The notes beneath the pieces are model-generated. The model had not been told where the DNA came from and did not search any database. It saw only the letters and a program-made list of their open reading frames with translations. 64,000 nt of DNA, taken from the NCBI GenBank assembly GCA_020310875.1, contig CM035439.1:143581200-143645199 (forward strand), in the 5' to 3' direction. Of the stretch, positions 36,591-49,267 are shown one piece after another (within the stretch, counting starts at the first letter, position 1; each line of letters opens with the position of its first letter). Made by a program: the position numbers and the translations under genes. This DNA is from Ceratopteris richardii. Its lineage: Eukaryota > Streptophyta > Polypodiopsida > Polypodiales > Pteridaceae.

Positions 36591-37622
36591 TGTTGGGGGA
36601 TTCTTAGACAAGAAGGGATTTGAGTGTTTGTAGGAGAAAAGGGGAAGACCAGAAGAGAAAATACACACTGGAAGCCTCTGTCGATTGATTACAGTAAGAC
36701 AAATACAAGGTTGAAGCACAATACAACCAATGCTTCTGTGCAAAATCCCACAGAGTGCTCAATTACAAAATACCAAATACCCAAGGGACTTGTTGTTGCC
36801 CACCTCCTCTGCACCAAACCTCCACCTTCTACAAGCCTGCTCTTGTGCACACCTTGCACCAAGCTTCCACTAAGGGGGAGGGATGGATACCTTCCGTTGG
36901 CGTGCACACACTTCAGTAAGACCTTGGGATCCTTGGGGGACAAGCTTAGCACTCCTCTGCACACTTCCTTGGTCACTCTTCATGCACACCTTGCACTTCA
37001 CTTCTCTGCGTCGCACACTGTGTGTCTCTTGGACTTCTCTCTCTTGCTCCACTTAGACTATGCTCACTCTTGCTTATACTTAGAATGGTCCAAGAATGGT
37101 CATTGCCTTGATTTGAGTGTGTCGATTCATGTACGCTCCTAACTGCAAGAGCATCTTGGTGCTCACTTTGATGTCCCAGGATTGTCTTTACAAGTGGCAG
37201 CCAATGACTCCCTGTTTTGTCCTGTAGTGACTTTAGTCTAAAACAAAATTTTTAATTGGGGGGACATACTTTCACTTCTGCGTATGTTGCCGCTTCACAT
37301 ACCTTCACATTTTCCTTTTAACTCTTCAAAAGTGCACACAAGGGAGGGTTGACCTGAACCTTCCAAAACACCTTAAAAACACTATGAACCTTAGGGAAAT
37401 TAGAGAAGTACCTCTGCAACCTGCAACCCACTTTCTCCAATTTACCCTTTGTGGACAATTAATTGTGCACTACCTGTGCACTTTGACACCTGCACTTTAT
37501 CACTTTGACTTTGCACCTATTGACTTTGACCTTGACTTTGTTGACTTTGACCTTTTGACTTTGACTGTGGTTGACTTTGATTGTAGTTGACTTTGACCGA
37601 TATGACTTTTATGGGCTCAACA
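36591..37622 (-). repeat. 3' LTR of gypsy element 2
   Basis: TG...CA boundaries read on the minus strand (TGTTGAGCCC ... CCCCAACA). A purine-rich tract aggtggtgggaaac (minus strand, 37623-37636) precedes it. The first ~140 minus-strand bases carry the GTCAA cluster listed separately. Confidence 0.92.
37483..37597. promoter_or_regulatory. Cluster of TTGAC (W-box core) motifs in the LTR
   Basis: Twelve TTGAC pentamers occur within 115 bases. TTGAC(C/T) is the core bound by plant WRKY transcription factors. The cluster lies at the start of U3 in the element's orientation. The other LTR has a cluster at 43195-43303 with ten. Binding is inferred, not shown. Confidence 0.6.
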
Positions 37623-37636
37623 GTTTCCCACCACCT

Positions 37637-39169
<1,533 letters not shown>

Positions 39170-39787
39170 TTAAAACTTAAGCAAAAATGACGGGAAAAGA
39201 CTATGTACACCTGGACAAATTTTGCAGGTTCTAGGTGATCCATAAATCTTCACTTTTGTTGATGATAGGCCTTGAGCCTTGTATTGTTGACTCACAGAAA
39301 CTCCTCCATAATCTCCAATTGTACTGCACTTCATTGGTTTTGTCTTCTTGTTGGGCCCACTAGTCATCTGATAGGGGTACCCTAAATCCTTTAAAATATT
39401 GATTCCTCCATACTGCAAATTTTGTATCTTTGTCAACAACTTTATAGCTTAATCTGCAAAATTTCATTTTCACTATTCGATCTTCTTCATCAAATCGAAC
39501 CCTCTGTTTCCAAGGACTTGTATGTACTTCTTCCACATCCTTATAAAGCCCTGCACTCACTATCATAAAAATTGACACAACAGATGATATCCATACCAAT
39601 ATACATAAAAAAATGGCCATTGACATATGATTTGAAGTATCTTCAGCACGGTTGCACTTAAGGGCTCCTCTTTTCTCCTCTCTTCTATGGCCTTTAACTG
39701 AGACTGTCTCACTCGAGTCAGTAACCTGAATGATATCCTCTGATTCTTGAAATGCTTCCTCTCAACTTGAGTTTGGAAAAATTCCAT
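39170..39787 (-). CDS. Small frames after protease, one with a possible membrane span
   Basis: The frame 39626-39360 encodes an 88-residue product with a hydrophobic stretch FLCILVWISSVVSIFMIVSA near its N-terminus, then a charged tail (WKQRVRFDEEDRIVKMKF). Two other short frames overlap (39787-39563, 39439-39170). They are not recognisable. The span suggests a membrane segment, and the position resembles the env-like place of some gypsy elements, but the frames are short and no signal or fusion motif is visible. They may be relics of a spliced or broken gene. Confidence 0.35.
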
Positions 39788-42142
39788 AGCAGAAAGATGG
39801 GTCTTCTACATGGAGCCAAGCCAACATGTTTTCATCTTCATAAAAATTTGCTCCTTCAAATGGATCTGCTTCTGGGTGGTCCAATAATTCTTCTTCCATA
39901 CAAATACCAATTGTCTGCATCATGCTGGTATTTCTTTGGTTGTCTGGTCCTTCTTCTAAAAGTATCTGCTGCAACTCTTTTCCCTCTTGCTTTACCCACA
40001 TTGTGTCCTTGCCGCAGTCATGTAGCACATTGGCATGCCTTAACCAAGGTCTCTCAATTAATAGGGGGAAACTTCCTTCTACCTGTGGCAGCCTTAAAAC
40101 AACAAAGTCCAAGTTAAAGATGGTACCTTTTATTTTGACTGGAACTCCAGGGACCACTCCCATAGGCCTTACTATGCTTTGGTATGCCATTGTTACAGTG
40201 AAGTTGGCAGGTCTTGAAGGGTATAGTCCAATCTTTTTCATGGTATATTCATGCATCAAGTTAATGCCAGAACCACCATCCACAATAACTCCTTGAAACT
40301 CATAACCTTTGATAGAGATTGTTAGCCGAGGGCTCTTGTAATCTATGAGGGGTGCTTCCCCTACACTTTTATCTTTAGGCATAACAGTAGCCTTTGCCAC
40401 TAAACTTGTTGTGGACATTTCAATAATTATCTGCAAGAGTTCTGACCTGAACTTTCCATCCATCTTTATTAAATAAAAAATACTAGCCTCCTTTTTCATG
40501 GAGTTGAGTATTCTGGAAGCTTCTGATTCCTTAAGAGCCTGAGCTCCATTTGACTTATCAAATTCCTCATTTGCCCTGTTGAATGCATGTCCAATGGCAT
40601 CACTGGTACCTAAGAAATTTTCATTTTGCCTTATGTCTGCACATGTGGTGGCTTTGTTCTCAGGGACACCTTTGTCTTTTTTCAATCCATTAACCATTGA
40701 TTCTTGACCTATTTCCACTTGAGCCTTCCCCTTGCTTCTTGTTTGCACTGTAAAAGATTCAATTTCTTCTAACCGCACCACCCTGGTAGATGGTGATGGC
40801 TCATTGACCTGATCTAACATTTCTTCTTTGTGTACAGAAATCATTTGAATATGGGGCCCGGATGAAGAGGCTTGATTCTTAGGACAACAATTTGTATAGT
40901 GGTCTCTGGCCTTTGGGCAGTTTCTACAAGGAGGGGCATTTTCTGGTAGAGTGCACCTACTTTGATAGTGCCCACATTCTCCACATCTGAAACAAATGAT
41001 TAGCCTTCTAGGACCATTTGCAAAGTTATTCCTCTGTCTAGGGTTGTAAGTTTTACTTTGATTGGGTGCAGTAGCCATTACATTTGCTGGAGGCAGGGGT
41101 CCTCCTTGGGTCCAATATGTTGTTGCAGGTAATCCCCTTGATTGGCATTCTTGGGCCTCATGACCAGCTTTCCTGCATAATTGGCAAGTCACACTTAACA
41201 AAGGACATTCACTTACTATATGCCCTTGCTTGCTGCACATGGAACACCAAAGTCCACTCTTGATGCCACCTCGTTTGTGTTCTTGCAACTCCTGTCGCAG
41301 CTGAGTCAATTCCTCTGCTTGGGCCTCCTCCTCCTTTTGGAGCTTTAGTGCTTCAATCTCCCTTCTCAACTGAGTTACAACATTCTCCTCATCTCTGTGG
41401 GGCTTATTTCTTTTTAGGCCCTCCAACTCCTTCCTTAGCTGGATTACTGGATCCTCCATTTCTGTGGAATATGGTAATTGAGAAGACGTAGCTCCATACC
41501 GTTGCCTTATCTGCTCCAGTCCTGTAGCTGTGTTGATGAACTCCTCTATGGAGGCTGTAGGTAACACTAATTCCTTTATTTTGCATTGGGTGGCCACTGG
41601 AAGTGGCTTAGCTAACCATTTCTTAACAAAAAATCATGTGGTGGGTCTGGCAATTTAGCCATTAGTGCCTTGGCCCTAGTCACAAACTTTGGGAACTTTT
41701 CACCTGGACCCAATCTCAAATTTTCTAGTTCTTCTATGATGATCTCTACAGTATTCCCATGATGGACTTGATTTTTAAATGCATCTTTCATCAAATCCCA
41801 AGTTGTAAAATGGTTCTCAGCAAATTGGCTGAACCATTTATCTACTAATCCTTTTAATGTGGCAGGGAAGAGTATCAAAAAGGCATCCTCCCTGCCCATT
41901 AAACCTCTAGTCTTGCATAGTGCCAAAAATCTTCTAATATGCTAGTCTGGATGCTCCTGAGCTAGGCCTTTGAAAGAAGGAAATTTTATATTTAATCTTG
42001 AGAGTAAGCTTTCCAAGTCTACCTGCCCCACCATGCTCTTTACTGATGAGGTTGAAGATAGTTGACTAGAGGATCTTCTAACAACCTTCGTTCTTGTTTG
42101 CTTGCAGGTGACCCTCAATGTTTGGGACCGGGTTGCGGTCAT
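39762..42142 (-). pseudogene. Gag and aspartic protease of gypsy element 2
   Basis: Gag builds the virus-like particle and protease processes it. The frame begins MTATRSQTLR (42142). The Gag domain contains FLILFPATLKGLVDKWFSQF, interrupted by TAG at 41942-41944 and a frameshift near 41615. A coiled-coil Glu/Lys segment follows, then zinc knuckles CSMCSKQGHIVSEC, CQLCRKAGHEAQEC and CFRCGECGHYQSRC plus a degenerate fourth (CRNCPKARDHYTNC). The protease has GVIVDGGSGINLM (D-G-G at the active site) and PLLIERPWLRHANV. Most Gag proteins carry one or two knuckles. The frame ends at 39762 with no pol behind it. Confidence 0.88.
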
Positions 42143-42282
42143 GAGCTACTCATAGTCTACTTAATATGAGACACTTGATAAAAATATGTACCTCTTAGTC
42201 CATTGGAGTAGTACTGTCGACACTGGAATATTGCTCTCCACTGCAATATATCTTCTCCTATGCTCAAATCTCCTTGGAAGTC

Positions 42283-42302
42283 CCACCGAGCGTGCCAAAT
42301 TT
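42283..42302 (-). promoter_or_regulatory. Candidate primer-binding site of gypsy element 2
   Basis: Directly after the LTR end the minus strand reads AAATTTGGCACGCTCGGTGG. The place is right for a tRNA primer site; TTTGGCACGC is a pattern I associate with other plant gypsy elements. The tRNA was not identified. Confidence 0.5.
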
Positions 42303-43334
42303 TGTTGGGGGACTCTTAGACAAGAAGGGATTTGAGTGTTTGTAGGAGAAAAGGGGAAGACCAAAAGAGAAAATACACACTGGAAGCCTCTGTCGATTGA
42401 TTACAGTAAGACAAATACAAGGTTGAAGCACAATACAATCAATGCTTCTGTGCAAAATCCCAGAGAGTGCTCAATAACAAACAACCAAATACCCAAGGGA
42501 CTTGTTGCTGCCAGCCTTCTCTGCACCAAACTTCCACCTTCTACAAGCCTGCTCTTGTGCACACCTTGCACCAAGCTTCCACTAAGGGGGAGGGATGGAT
42601 ACCTTCTGTCGGTGCGCACACACTTCAGTAAGACCTTGGGATCCTTGGGCGATAAGCTTAGCACTCCTCTGCACACTTCCTTGGTCACTCTTCATGCACA
42701 CCTTGCACTTCACTTCTCTGCGTCGCACACTGTGTGTCTCTTGCACTTCTCTCTCTTGCTCCACTTAGACTATGCTCACTCTTGCTTACACTTAGAATGG
42801 TCCAAGAATGGTCCTTGCCTTGATTTGAGTGTGTCGATTCATGTACGCTCCTAACTGCAAGAGCATCTTGGTGCTCACTTTGATGTCCCAAGATTGTCTT
42901 TACAAGTGGCAGCCAATGACTCCCTGTTTTGTCCTGTAGTGACTTTAGTCTAAAACAAAATTCTTAATTGGGGGGACATACTTTCCCTTCTGCGTACGTT
43001 GCCACTTCACATACCTTCACATTTTCCTTTTAACTCTTCAAAAGTGCACATAAGGGAGGGTTCACCTGAACCTTCCAAAACACCTTAAAAACACCATGAA
43101 CCTTAGGGAAATTAGAGAAATACCTCTCCAACCTGCAACCCACTTTCTCCAGTTTAACCTTTGTGGACAATTAATTGTGCACTACCTGTGCACTTTGACA
43201 CCTGCACTTTATCACTTTGACTTTGCACCTATTGACTTTGACCTTGACTTTGTTGACTTTGATCTTTTGACTTTGACTATGGTTGACTTTTACTGCAGTT
43301 GACTTTCACCAATATGACTTTTATGGGCTCAACA
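42303..43334 (-). repeat. 5' LTR of gypsy element 2
   Basis: 1032 bases, the same length as the LTR at 36591 and about 96% identical by eye. It carries the second TTGAC cluster (43195-43303). Confidence 0.92.
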
Positions 43335-43339
43335 ATAAG

Positions 43340-43727
43340 TATACTAAAGAAATGGACTTCACTCTCTGATAGACATCTCACAGAGTATAAAGCCTTTGAA
43401 TGAAATATTTGGGACAAAGAAAGATCATGTAAAGATATTCCCAATAAGCTAAAAATCAAGATATTTGGATATGTTTTGTTTGGGAAACATAACCGACCAA
43501 AATATACTAACTCTTTACACAAGTATGCTAAAAAACTAGACTTTACTCTTTGACTGATATCTCCTAGAATATATAAGCTTTGTTGGAGATATTTGAGATA
43601 GCAAAAGTACACCGAATAAGATTTCTAATGAGTGTTTAAACGCAAGAAATGGTTACATACTTTATATTTGGTAAATTTATCTAAGCATAGCTCATGTGAA
43701 AATGAGCTTGTAAATTTATCTTCAACA
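43340..43727 (-). repeat. Tandem ~170-base units and LTR start of copia E
   Basis: Right part of the tandem array interrupted by gypsy element 2: units begin near 43335 and 43521 (aagtatgctaaaaaactaga). On the minus strand an LTR start TGTTGAAGATAAA lies at 43727, preceded by the purine tract TTGAGGGGGAG (43728-43738). Confidence 0.6.
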
Positions 43728-46400
43728 CTCCCCCTCAAGCTCATTTGGGAGTTATCTTCAACCATGCCCTGCAAATTTATCACATCCTTGAAACCTTTGA
43801 GTTTAGAAGCATCCAAGAACTTTGTAAACATATTTGCAACGTGCTCTTTGGTTCTTATGAACTTTATCTCCACATCTTTGCTCAATACCTTCTCCCTTAC
43901 ATAATGGTAGTGGATCCCTATGTGCTTGCTCCTTGCATAAAACATAGGATTGCTTGCCAAGTAAACACTTGACATGGTATCACCGTATATAGGGATGCTT
44001 CCAACTTGCACTTCAAGATTAGCCAAAAGCTTTTTAATCCACATTGCTTCACATGTGGCAAACGATAATCCTCTATATTCAGTCTCCATGGATGAAAGTG
44101 CAACAATAGGTTGTTTCTTTGAGCTCCATGTGATACGTTTGCTTCCTATCATGAACACATAACCTTAGGTTGATCTCCTATCTTCCTTTGAACCTACCCA
44201 ATCAGCATTGTTAAAGCCTTTGACCTGCAATTCTTCATCAAACTTGTAAAACAAAGCATGACTAATTGTATGCCTTATATATCTCAACACTCTCTTGACT
44301 TAATTTAAATGTTCACTTGTCGGGGCTTGCATAAACTGAGAAAATACACCAACAACATAAGATAAATAAGGTCTTGTAATGTTTGCATGGATTAATGATC
44401 CTACAATGCTCATGTATGCGATTAATCTTCCAGTAGTTCTCCATCATTTGAGCAAATCTTTGTATTTGTGTCCATGGGTTGAGTGAGTGGTTTGCATTCA
44501 CTCATTCCAAATATAAAAAGAACATCCAACAAGTACTTCCTTTGCATCACGTAGATGCCACTTTCTCCATAAACAACTTCAATTGCTAAAAAATATTTCA
44601 GCTCTCCAAGATCTGAAATTTTAGACGCCTTACCAAGCTTCCTTTTGATATCTTTAATCTATGTAACATCATTTCCTGTTATGATGAGGTCAACGACGTA
44701 TATGCAAATATATACCTCTCTATTTTCTTCCTTCTTCATGTATAATGAAGGATCTACACTACTTGGGATGTATCAACATTTAGTTAAATATTCTGCCAAT
44801 CTCTGATTCCATGCTCTTCATGCTTGCTTCAAGCCATAAAGTGCCTTTTTCAACCTACAAACAAAGTCTAGATGGTTTTCATCTTCAAATCCAACCGGTT
44901 GACTCATGTATACCTCTTCTTGTAGTTCTCCATTGAGAAAAGCATTTTTTATGTCGAGTTGATATAATGGCCATCTCCTTGAAGCACCAATTGCTATTAA
45001 TGTTCTAATTGTTCCCATCTTTGCAACAGGGATCAAAACTTCATCATAATCTATGCCTTGTTTTTGTTTAAATCCTTTGGCAACTAATCTAGCTTTATAT
45101 CTAACTAGTGAACCATGAGCATTCCTCTTTAGTTTAAGCACCCATTTGTTTGGAACAATCTTCAAGTGTGATTATCTTTGAGAGCTTTGATCTCCTCTTT
45201 CATAGCTTGCTTCCATTCCTTTTGTGTGCAAGCTTCTTCATATGTCTCAGGATCTTCATAACCTGCATCATGTATGCAAAATGTTTCGCCATAAAACTAT
45301 CATAACTCAGCCTTTGAGTTGGATACCTTTTCGTTGAAGATATTCTTTTGTTTCCTTTAGAAAGTTGCTTCTGTAGCCTATTCAGCTTTACCTTCGGAGT
45401 GATTACCTCTTCATATTCTTCTTCATTTGCATGTATCCCACTGTTTGGAGTAGCACTTGAGCCATTCTTCATTTGATGTAGATGCCTCTGGACCTGAAAC
45501 CTTTGTGCTTGATTGTTGAACTTCTCTTTGATTTGTTCCTCCATAATCATCACAATCTTCTTCAAGAGTCTTTTCCTTTTCTTTATCTTCATACCATGGT
45601 CTTTCTTCATCAAAGACCATATCTTGAGAGACTCTTACTTCCTTTGTTCTAGGGTTGTAACACTTGTATCCTACTTGCTCCATCAAGTAGCCAATGAAAA
45701 TGCATTTTTCTGACCTTGGTTCGATCTTTGTTCTAACTTCTTGTGGAAAGTGAATAAGCAAACACATCCAAACACTTTGAGGTGTGTAAGATCAAGTTTC
45801 TTACCAAAATATACCTCCTCTCGAGTCAACTGATGTATTCCCGACCTTGTGCACCTATTCATCAAGTAAATGATGGTTGTGGTAGCTTTAGCCCAATAGT
45901 ACAATGGCACCTTCATCTCGTTGAGCATGCATATAATTGCAATTTCAGCAATTGCCTATTTTTCCTCTCAACCACTCCATTTTGTTGTGGTGTATACCTA
46001 CAAGTAAACTGCCTTTTGATCCCATTCTCTTGTAGAAAATCTGAAAATTCTTTGGAGAAGTATTCTCCTCCACCATCGGACCTTAAGGTTTTGATAGACC
46101 TTCCTGTTTCTTTTTCAACCTCAACTTTGAATCTTTTGAATATAGAAAACACCTCTGATTTTTGTTTCATACAAAACAACCATACCTTTCTTGAGTGATC
46201 ATCAATGAAGGTAAGAAAAAAATCTATGAACAGCCATCGCTGCCTCTTGGGTTGGTCCCAATACATCCGTATGTATCAAGTCCAAGATATTTGGGGCCAC
46301 ATAATTGCTCCGCTTGAAAGGTTGCCTCGTTTGCTTTCCTAGTTGATAAGCTTCACATAACTCATGTAGTTATGTGACTCATTAACTTTCTTTGTAACAC
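43728..46400 (-). pseudogene. Ty1/copia pol, 5' truncated (copia E)
   Basis: Minus-strand copia polyprotein in the order integrase, reverse transcriptase, RNase H. Integrase (46266-45913 and on): FIDDHSRKVWLF, TLRSDGGGEYFS and GVVERKNRQ supply the D, D and E residues. Reverse transcriptase (from 45165): [37 protein letters not shown]; the catalytic box near 44690 reads YVVDLIITG, with one Asp replaced by Val. RNase H (44158-43745): SSKKQPIVALSSMETEY and ARSKHIGIHYHYVRE. Frames are separated by frameshifts and stops. Gag and protease are missing beyond 46400. Confidence 0.88.
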
Positions 46401-47207
46401 TCTCTAAACCTTAGTTTTCCTATAGAATCCTGATCATGTTCACTATTGTGCCTTCACGCGACCTTACTCGTGCATGGTGGGATATGAGGGATTCTAAGGG
46501 CACTATGCCCCTTCACTCTATGGTTGTTTTTTCCTTTTTTTGAATTGATTTAAGCAAGAGAGACAAGGTTTGCTCTTTTATCTTTTCAATAAAAACTTGG
46601 GTCTGTTTGCGGAATCAAGTACAGAGTGGATGATTATCTTACCTCTTCAGTGAGTGAGGGTGGCCCTCCATAGGCTTTCGATATGAGGGTGCACACCTTT
46701 GTTTTTCTTGACTCTTCGTGAGCATTGAATGCAAAAACTTCATCTCTAAGATCTCTCTGAAATGTCTTATCACGTATACAGAATCTAGGTGGTGGTTCGA
46801 TATTCAATTCTGAAGAAGCATAGAATCAATTAAAGATAGACAATTGTTGAAGTCCGATGATGTGAAGACCACGTGTCAATAATGGATAATCCCTTGAAAG
46901 ACTATCAGAGTACACCATAATATAGTGAACTATGTCTCTTCTTTTGCTTTCACCTCTCTATCTATGTACTTTTTTCTATTACGGATCTGTATATTTTATT
47001 TAACACCATAATGTACTGAAAAAAGTTTCTTATTTTCTTCTTTTGTGTTCACCTCTGTATCTATGTACCTTTTTCTATTATGGTTCTGTATAATTTGTTT
47101 AATATGCTAGAAGAATTACGGAAAGCTATAAGACCACTAATCAACAAGAACAAATGCAAGTAAAACATTTTGTGTACTTGGAGAGGGTTGTTTCTTTTTT
47201 AACAAAA
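46401..47207. other. Unassigned sequence with a 66-base direct repeat
   Basis: No family recognised. Bases 46938-47003 and 47038-47103 are near-identical copies (cacctctctatctatgtact against cacctctgtatctatgtacc), 100 bases apart. Confidence 0.5.
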
Positions 47208-47785
47208 CAAGAAAATTAATTATTAGAGGATTGTACAATCTATGCAAAGGGCAAGCACCGCAGACACAATTACATGGGTAGAGCCATTTCAAGTTTCTGA
47301 GCAGAATACAAAGGGGAGATAACCTCTCTCCAAATACTAGAGAAATTTCTAACGGACAGAAGATGAAAAGTACTCTCTTGGGTCTAGGAGCTTTAGAGAT
47401 ACATCGTATACAATTGGTAGAAGCTTTTTTGAACACTTTAGGAAGAGACTTTAGGAAATTTTTATTTCCTTTACAAAAGAGGGCATTGTTTCTACTAATT
47501 CAAATGTTCCATAGAATATGACCTCTCCAAATGTTCCATAAGAGGATGTCCATGTTTTTGGAGCAACCAATCAAAACAACCATTTGATTGAGACTAGGGC
47601 TCCCTTCAGCCAAAAGATATTGATTCACTGGATGCCAAAACTGTTTAGCATGGGGGCAATCATAAAAGAGGTGGACAACATCTACCACTTTGCCACATAA
47701 AGTACATAATCCTCCATTAATGATAATTTTTCTCACTTTGGGGGCTATCCACAATCCATGATGTAAGATGAGCCATTGCAAGAAA
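47208..47785 (-). pseudogene. L1-type LINE fragment, zinc-binding C-terminus
   Basis: The minus-strand frame from 47781 contains CTLCGKVVDVVHLFYDCPHA, the zf-RVT motif (C-x2-C ... H ... C) found at the end of plant L1 reverse transcriptase proteins, followed by an LLWNIWRGH segment. A T-run at about 47211 (A-tail on the element strand) marks its 3' end. Most of the element is missing, consistent with 5' truncation. Confidence 0.78.
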
Positions 47786-48099
47786 GAGTACTCAGATCGT
47801 ATTCTTGTCGTGCTTTACTATTTACAGGTCTATGTACAGATGGATGGAGCGAAAGCTGACTAGTGGTAGATGGCCGAATGTACGTCCACGGTGCTACACG
47901 TTCTAGAGTTCTGTATGTCACTTCACCTTCCATGTCGACCTCCGATGTCTTTTTCTCTCGGAGACAAGATTGAACAAAACCAAGGGAGAAAAAATCCTAC
48001 GAAACAGCCTGAAAAGAAGGCCTCAGGGGATGCACGATGCAGGGTGCACCAATACAAATCGTCACAGAGACATTATTGTCTCGATAAGACACTGGTTAA

Positions 48100-48716
48100 C
48101 GAGGACGATGAGAGAGTTCGTACACAGACTGGGGGTGCACTCTGCTGCCAGACGCCGGTGGGCCATATTTTATTTGTCAAAGTGTGGGCGCCAGTTGCTC
48201 ATATTGAAAATATTGGTTGACGAGAAAGGAAAATTGTTGTGCGTTATCCGTCCAGAGTCCAAGCCCTATTGGTAAACCTCTCCACTCGCTCTGCCGTCCA
48301 GATTCATGCATTGCACGCATGATCTGTTGGCCTCATATTGCTGAGCGACGCCTCAGTCGGCTTCGTATGTCTGACATGTGGAGGGTTGGCCTGCGCCTGC
48401 AGCGCAAAGAAGATGGGACCTGGGGACCTCAGCTCGTTATTCTTTCCCATCCATGACAGAAAACATATCTATCGGTAGGGTCCCCATGATCTGTTGGCCT
48501 CATATTGCTGAGCGACGCCTCAGTCGGCTTCCTATGTCTGACATGTGGAGGGTTGGCCTGTGCCTGCAGCGCAAAGAAGATGGTTCGGCTTCCAAGGAGG
48601 AGATCGCTCGTGCTGTCGGGAACTTGTTACATGGAAAAGAAGCTGCGGACCTCAGAAATGCCTCAAAGCAGCCTGGAGAATTGGTTAGGAAGGCAGCTGT
48701 GGAAGGGGGTTCCTGA
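48100..48716 (+). pseudogene. UDP-glycosyltransferase (GT1 family) pseudogene with internal duplication
   Basis: Remnant of a plant enzyme that transfers sugar from UDP-sugars to small molecules. Recognisable pieces: KLLCVIRPES (48225-48260, like the FLWVIRPES segment), WGPQLVILSHP (start of the PSPG box, 48420-48453), SIGRVPMICWPHIAERR (its end), DMWRVGL, then the C-terminal helix SKEEIARAVGNLLHGKEA and ending KAAVEGGS at the stop 48714. The centre of the PSPG box (HCGWNS) is deleted. A 98-base piece encoding MICWPHIAERRLSRL is present twice (48319-48416 and 48486-48583). Frames shift between pieces. It is the only host-gene-like sequence seen in this window. The N-terminal half was not recognised. 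Confidence 0.8.
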
Positions 48717-49267
48717 ATGCTCAAGTAGGAAGCTGTGTGACATTTGATATCGGAGTACTAAACCAGTCTGTAGTTTTACTATGTGATGTCGTGAAGAAGC
48801 ATAGACTGTATAGAGCTCTGTAAATTCTTCTCGTGCAAATATGCGCACTCAAGCACAACAGGTCAATGATCAGCTGCGTGCATCCTCACTCGTACAGTTA
48901 CCAACGGAGCGCTCAAGCATCCTTTCGTCATACTGAACTTAAGCACTTTGATTCTGAAACTTATTTATCATATTGTCAACCTTCTTTCTGAGCTTTAGTG
49001 ATATGGCGGTATAGCATGTCTCCAACCGCTCTATAACAAATTTGCTAGTCTCCTTAAAATTTTCACTACCCCTCGAGTACAAATGATAATCTTGTTATGC
49101 ATTATCGTTGATATGTTTCATGTTGGACAGGGGCGCAAGTGTGTGCAACCGCTGTGAACACGGATCTTTGATCGAACGATTTCTCTGTTATCTGTTTTTA
49201 CAAAACACTTGCTTTAAATGAAAAAAAGGAAAAAAATAGAAGTATAGAGGATTAGAACGTTTAACAC
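48717..49267. other. Downstream of the glycosyltransferase remnant; nothing recognised
   Basis: Non-repetitive-looking sequence between the pseudogene and the LINE A-tail; possibly its former 3' flank. No motif found. Confidence 0.35.

Noticed and set aside
36624..37142. 172-codon frame in the gypsy 2 LTR (also 42336-42854)
   Set aside because: Present only because both LTRs are similar; low-complexity Leu/Ser/Thr composition with no domain, antisense to the element.
47870..48220. Separate host protein upstream of the glycosyltransferase remnant
   Set aside because: No motif recognised; more likely decayed N-terminal glycosyltransferase or flank, so not called as its own gene.
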